A DNA stretch of 64,000 bases from Eutreptiella sp. 'Long Island Sound 2002'. Its lineage: Eukaryota > Euglenozoa > Euglenophyceae > Eutreptiales > Eutreptiaceae. Under the pieces are notes generated by a model. The model made no database searches, had not been told where the DNA came from, and worked only from the letters and a program-made list of their open reading frames with translations. Of the stretch, positions 62,045 through 64,000 are shown in pieces. Location: the NCBI GenBank assembly GCA_964036045.1, contig OZ038400.1:18367226-18431225 (forward strand), written 5' to 3'. Made by a program: the position numbers and the translations under genes. Each line of letters begins with the position of its first letter. Position 1 is the first letter of the stretch.

Positions 62045-62520
62045 GCTGGTCGTCTTTGTGATCAATAAAAAAAAAAAAAAAAAAAAAAGAGGGCTGGTCG
62101 TCTTTGTGATCAATGAAAAAAAAAAAAAATAAGGGGGTTGGTCGTCTTTGTGATCAATGAAAAAAAAAAAAAAAAAAAAAAAGAGGGCTGGTCGTCTTTG
62201 TGATGAATGAAAAAGAAAAAAAAAAAAAAATTAAAGGGCTGGTCGTCTTTGTGATGAATGAAAAAGAAAAAAAAAAAATGAAAGGGTCGGTCGTCTTTGT
62301 GATCAATGAAAAAAAAAAAAATTAGACGGCTGGTCGTCTTTGTGATCAATGAAAAAAAAAAAAAAAAAAAAAAAAAAGGGGTGGTCGTCTTTGTGATCAA
62401 TAAAAAAAAAAAAAAAAAAATTAAAGGACTGTTCGTCTTTGTGATCAATGAAAAAGAAAAAAAAAAAAATTAGACGGCTGGTCGTCTTTGTGATCAATGA
62501 AAAAAAAAAAAAAAAAAAAA
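59890..62520. repeat. About 2.7-kb higher-order repeat, right copy
   Basis: Matches the left copy in order: GGCTGCTCG 59,983, TTTCCGATC 60,141, CATTAGAGGG 60,815, GATGGAAGG near 61,001, AACAGGG 61,032, GGTCTTC 61,407, TTTCCGATC 62,001, GGGTCGG near 62,284, TTAGACGG 62,322 and 62,470. The shared GATGGAAGG, seen nowhere else, argues for a single recent duplication. The offset shortens from about 2,700 to about 2,637 between 61.0 and 61.4 kb, which fits loss of about one unit. Confidence 0.8.
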
Positions 62521-62597
62521 AAAAAGGGCTGGCCGTCTTTGTGATTAATAAAAAAAAAAAAAAGAAAAGAAAAAAAAAGGGCCGGTCGTCTTCTTGA

Positions 62598-62628
<31 letters not shown>

Positions 62629-63124
62629 GGGTGGTCGTCTTTGTGATCAATAAAAAAAAAAAAAAAAAAAAAAAAGAGGGCTGGTCGTCTTTGTGATCAA
62701 TGAAAAAAAAAAAAACATTAGAGGGTTGGTAGTCTTTGTGATCAATGAAAAAAAGAAAAAAAAAAGAAAGAGGGCCGGTCGTCTTTGTGATCAAGGTAAA
62801 AAAAAAAAAAAAAAAAAAAAGAGGGCTGGTCGTCTTTGTGATCAACAAAAAAAAAAAAAAAAAAAGAAAAAAAAGGGGGCCGGTCGTCTTTGTGATCAAA
62901 GGAAAAAAAAAAAAAAAAAAAAAAAAAACAGGGCCGGTCGTCTTTGTGATCAATGAAAAAAAAAAAAAAAAAAAAAAAGAGGGCCGGTCGTCTTTGTGAT
63001 TTATGAAACAAAAAAAAAATAAATAAAAAGAGGGCTGGTCGTCTTTGTGATCAATGAAAAAAAAAAAAAAAAAAAAAAGAGGGCCGGTCGTCTTTGTGAT
63101 CAATGCAAAAAAAAAAAAAAAAAA

Positions 63125-63590
63125 AAAGAGGCCGGGTCGTCTTGAAAATCAATGAAAAAAAAAAAAAAAAAAAAAAAGGAGGGCTGGTCGTCTTGGTGAT
63201 CAATGAAAAAAAAAAAAAAAAAAAAAAAAGAGGGCGAGTCGTCTTTGTGATCAATGAAAAAAAAAAAAAAAAAAAAAAAAAAGGAGGGCCGGTCGTCTTG
63301 GTGATCAATGAAAAAAAAAAAAAAAAACAAATAAAAAAAGAGGGCGAGTCGTCTTTGTGATCAATGAAAAAAAAAAAAAAAAAAAAAAAAAAGGAGGGTC
63401 GGTCGTCTTTGTGTCTATGAAAAAGAAAAAAAAAAAAGGGGGGGCCGGTCGTCTTTGTGATCAATGAAAAAAAAAAAAAAAAAAAAAAGAGGGCCGGTCG
63501 TCTCGTGATCAATGCAAAAAAAAAAAAAAAAAAAAAGAGGGCTGGTCGTCTTTTTGATCAATGAAAAAAAAAAAAACAAAAAGAAAAAAG
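63125..63590. repeat. 467-bp higher-order repeat at the right end, copy 1
   Basis: Opens with the distinctive GAGGCCGGGTCGTC and CTTGAAAATCAATG unit. It continues with alternating CTTGGTGATC and GGGCGAG units, a dimer of about 110 bp present twice, then a GGAGGGTCGG unit. The block repeats 466-469 bp later. Confidence 0.8.
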
Positions 63591-63671
63591 AAAGAGGCCG
63601 GGTCGTCTTGAAAATCAATGAAAAAAAAAAAAAAAAAAAAAAAGGAGGGCTGGTCGTCTTGGTGATCAATG

Positions 63672-63702
<31 letters not shown>

Positions 63703-63778
63703 GCGAGTCGTCTTTGTGATCAATGAAAAAAAAAAAAAAAAAAAAAAAAAGGAGGGCCGGTCGTCTTGGTGATCAATG

Positions 63779-63809
<31 letters not shown>

Positions 63810-64000
63810 GCGAGTCGTCTTTGTGATCAATGAAAAAAAAAAAAAAAAAAAAAAAAAAGGAGGGTCGGTCGTCTTTGTGATCAATGAAAAAGAAAAAAAA
63901 AAAGATGAAAACGATAGCTGGTCGTCTTTGTGATCAATGAAAAAAAAAAAAAAAAAAAAAAACGGGGGGGTTGGTCGTCTTTGTGATCAATGAAAAAGGA
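63591..64000. repeat. 467-bp higher-order repeat, copy 2 (cut by window edge)
   Basis: The GAGGCCGGG / TTGAAAATC unit recurs at 63,594, followed by the same CTTGGTGATC and GGGCGAG dimers and GGAGGGTCGG. It then continues to ACGATAGCTGG (63,911) and GGGGGGGTTGG. ACGATAGCTGG and GGGCGAG units are otherwise found at 42-45 kb and 48.5-48.8 kb, so the array returns here to an earlier variant family. Confidence 0.78.

Larger units (their letters stand above)
39518..64000. repeat. Array 2: 45-60 bp A-rich satellite, about 480 units, all one orientation
   Basis: Each unit is GGGCTGGTCGTC plus TTTGTGATCAATG, then a run of about 10-35 A residues (often broken by a G, C or T) and a GAG link. Mean length is near 51 bp. 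Core variants include GGGCCGG, GAGTTGG, GGGCTCG, GGGCCAA, GGGCGAG, GATAAATG, GATTAATG, GATTTATG, GATCACTG and GATCAATA. Length variation is almost wholly in the A-tract. Minus-strand frames read poly-Phe joined by ITKTTSPL, IDHKDDQPS or HLSQRRPAL; plus frames read poly-Lys with VVFVINE. Most minus frames begin and end at the CATTGATC in each core (TTG start, TGA stop), so they are artefacts. The array is open at the right edge. Confidence 0.98.

Noticed and set aside
39627-63723. Minus-strand poly-Phe frames that look like multi-pass membrane proteins with short loops (for example 46645-47664, 53009-53797, 62303-63103)
   Set aside because: The Phe runs are the poly(A) tract read on the other strand and the loops are the three frames of the core. 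Frames begin and end at CATTGATC within units, and A-tract length noise changes the frame at random.
39939-63772. Plus-strand poly-Lys frames resembling nuclear localisation signals
   Set aside because: They are translations of the A-tracts in the same array and have no independent support.
39518-64000. CRISPR array (regular conserved core with variable spacers of similar length)
   Set aside because: The spacers are A homopolymers, not unique sequences. Cores vary in ordered blocks, and there is no leader or cas gene.
39518-64000. Tandem SINE or retrotransposon copies, suggested by the A tails
   Set aside because: The core is only about 25 bases and shows no A/B box, no reverse transcriptase and no target-site duplications. 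A tandem satellite is the simpler reading; the retro origin is kept only as a weak possibility.
1-64000. Whole window as an assembly artefact
   Set aside because: Ordered variants, private differences between duplicate copies and whole-unit spacing are hard to produce by error. Copy number, the 39.5-kb junction and A-tract lengths could still be wrong and need read support.

Overview
I can support no gene in this window. It is 64 kb of tandemly repeated DNA made of two unrelated satellite arrays that meet at about position 39,517. There is no rRNA, tRNA, transposase, reverse transcriptase, CRISPR or non-repetitive coding sequence. Every long open frame, on either strand, is a translation of the repeat itself. 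Arrays of this length with nested higher-order repeats are typical of a eukaryotic nuclear genome (heterochromatin, pericentromere, subtelomere or a satellite block) assembled from long reads. The sequence does not let me name the organism. The arrays run off both window edges, so their full sizes are unknown.

Array 1 (1 to about 39,517) is an 11-bp minisatellite with consensus TTTTCCGAGAA, about 3,590 units, 36% GC in the consensus. Almost all variation is substitution, and the 11-bp phase holds for kilobases. A few substituted unit types (TTTTCCGTCAA, TTTTCTGAGAA, TTTCCGGAGAA, TTTTCCGAAAA, TTTTCCGGGAA, TTTTGCGAGAA, AGATCT-bearing units) recur in fixed order. These mark higher-order modules of 165, 176, 242-297, 407, 451, 517 and 803 bp, which are themselves duplicated in blocks of about 1.4 to 1.65 kb. 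Irregular patches lie at 9,860-9,915, 14,221-14,240 and 16,840-17,095; the last holds the only clearly non-repeat bases in the array.

Array 2 (about 39,518 to 64,000) is a 45-60 bp satellite, roughly 480 units. Each unit has a conserved core (GGGCTGGTCGTC then TTTGTGATCAATG), an A-tract of about 10-35 bases and a short GAG link to the next core. All units point the same way. Core variants again occur in ordered strings that show nested duplication: a pair of about 3.5-kb copies (44.1-51.1 kb), a pair of about 1.43-kb copies (54.8-57.6 kb), a pair of about 2.7-kb copies (57.2-62.5 kb) and a 467-bp repeat at the right end.

The interest here is architectural. Array 1 has an 11-bp period close to one helical turn with a phased AATTTT tract, and it repeats TTCNNNGAA and GAANNTTC half-site pairs thousands of times. 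Array 2 places a poly(dA:dT) tract and a TGATCA site about every 51 bp. The two blocks should differ sharply in curvature, nucleosome affinity, CpG density and restriction behaviour. Positions and unit counts were read by eye; A-tract lengths in array 2 depend on sequencing accuracy.
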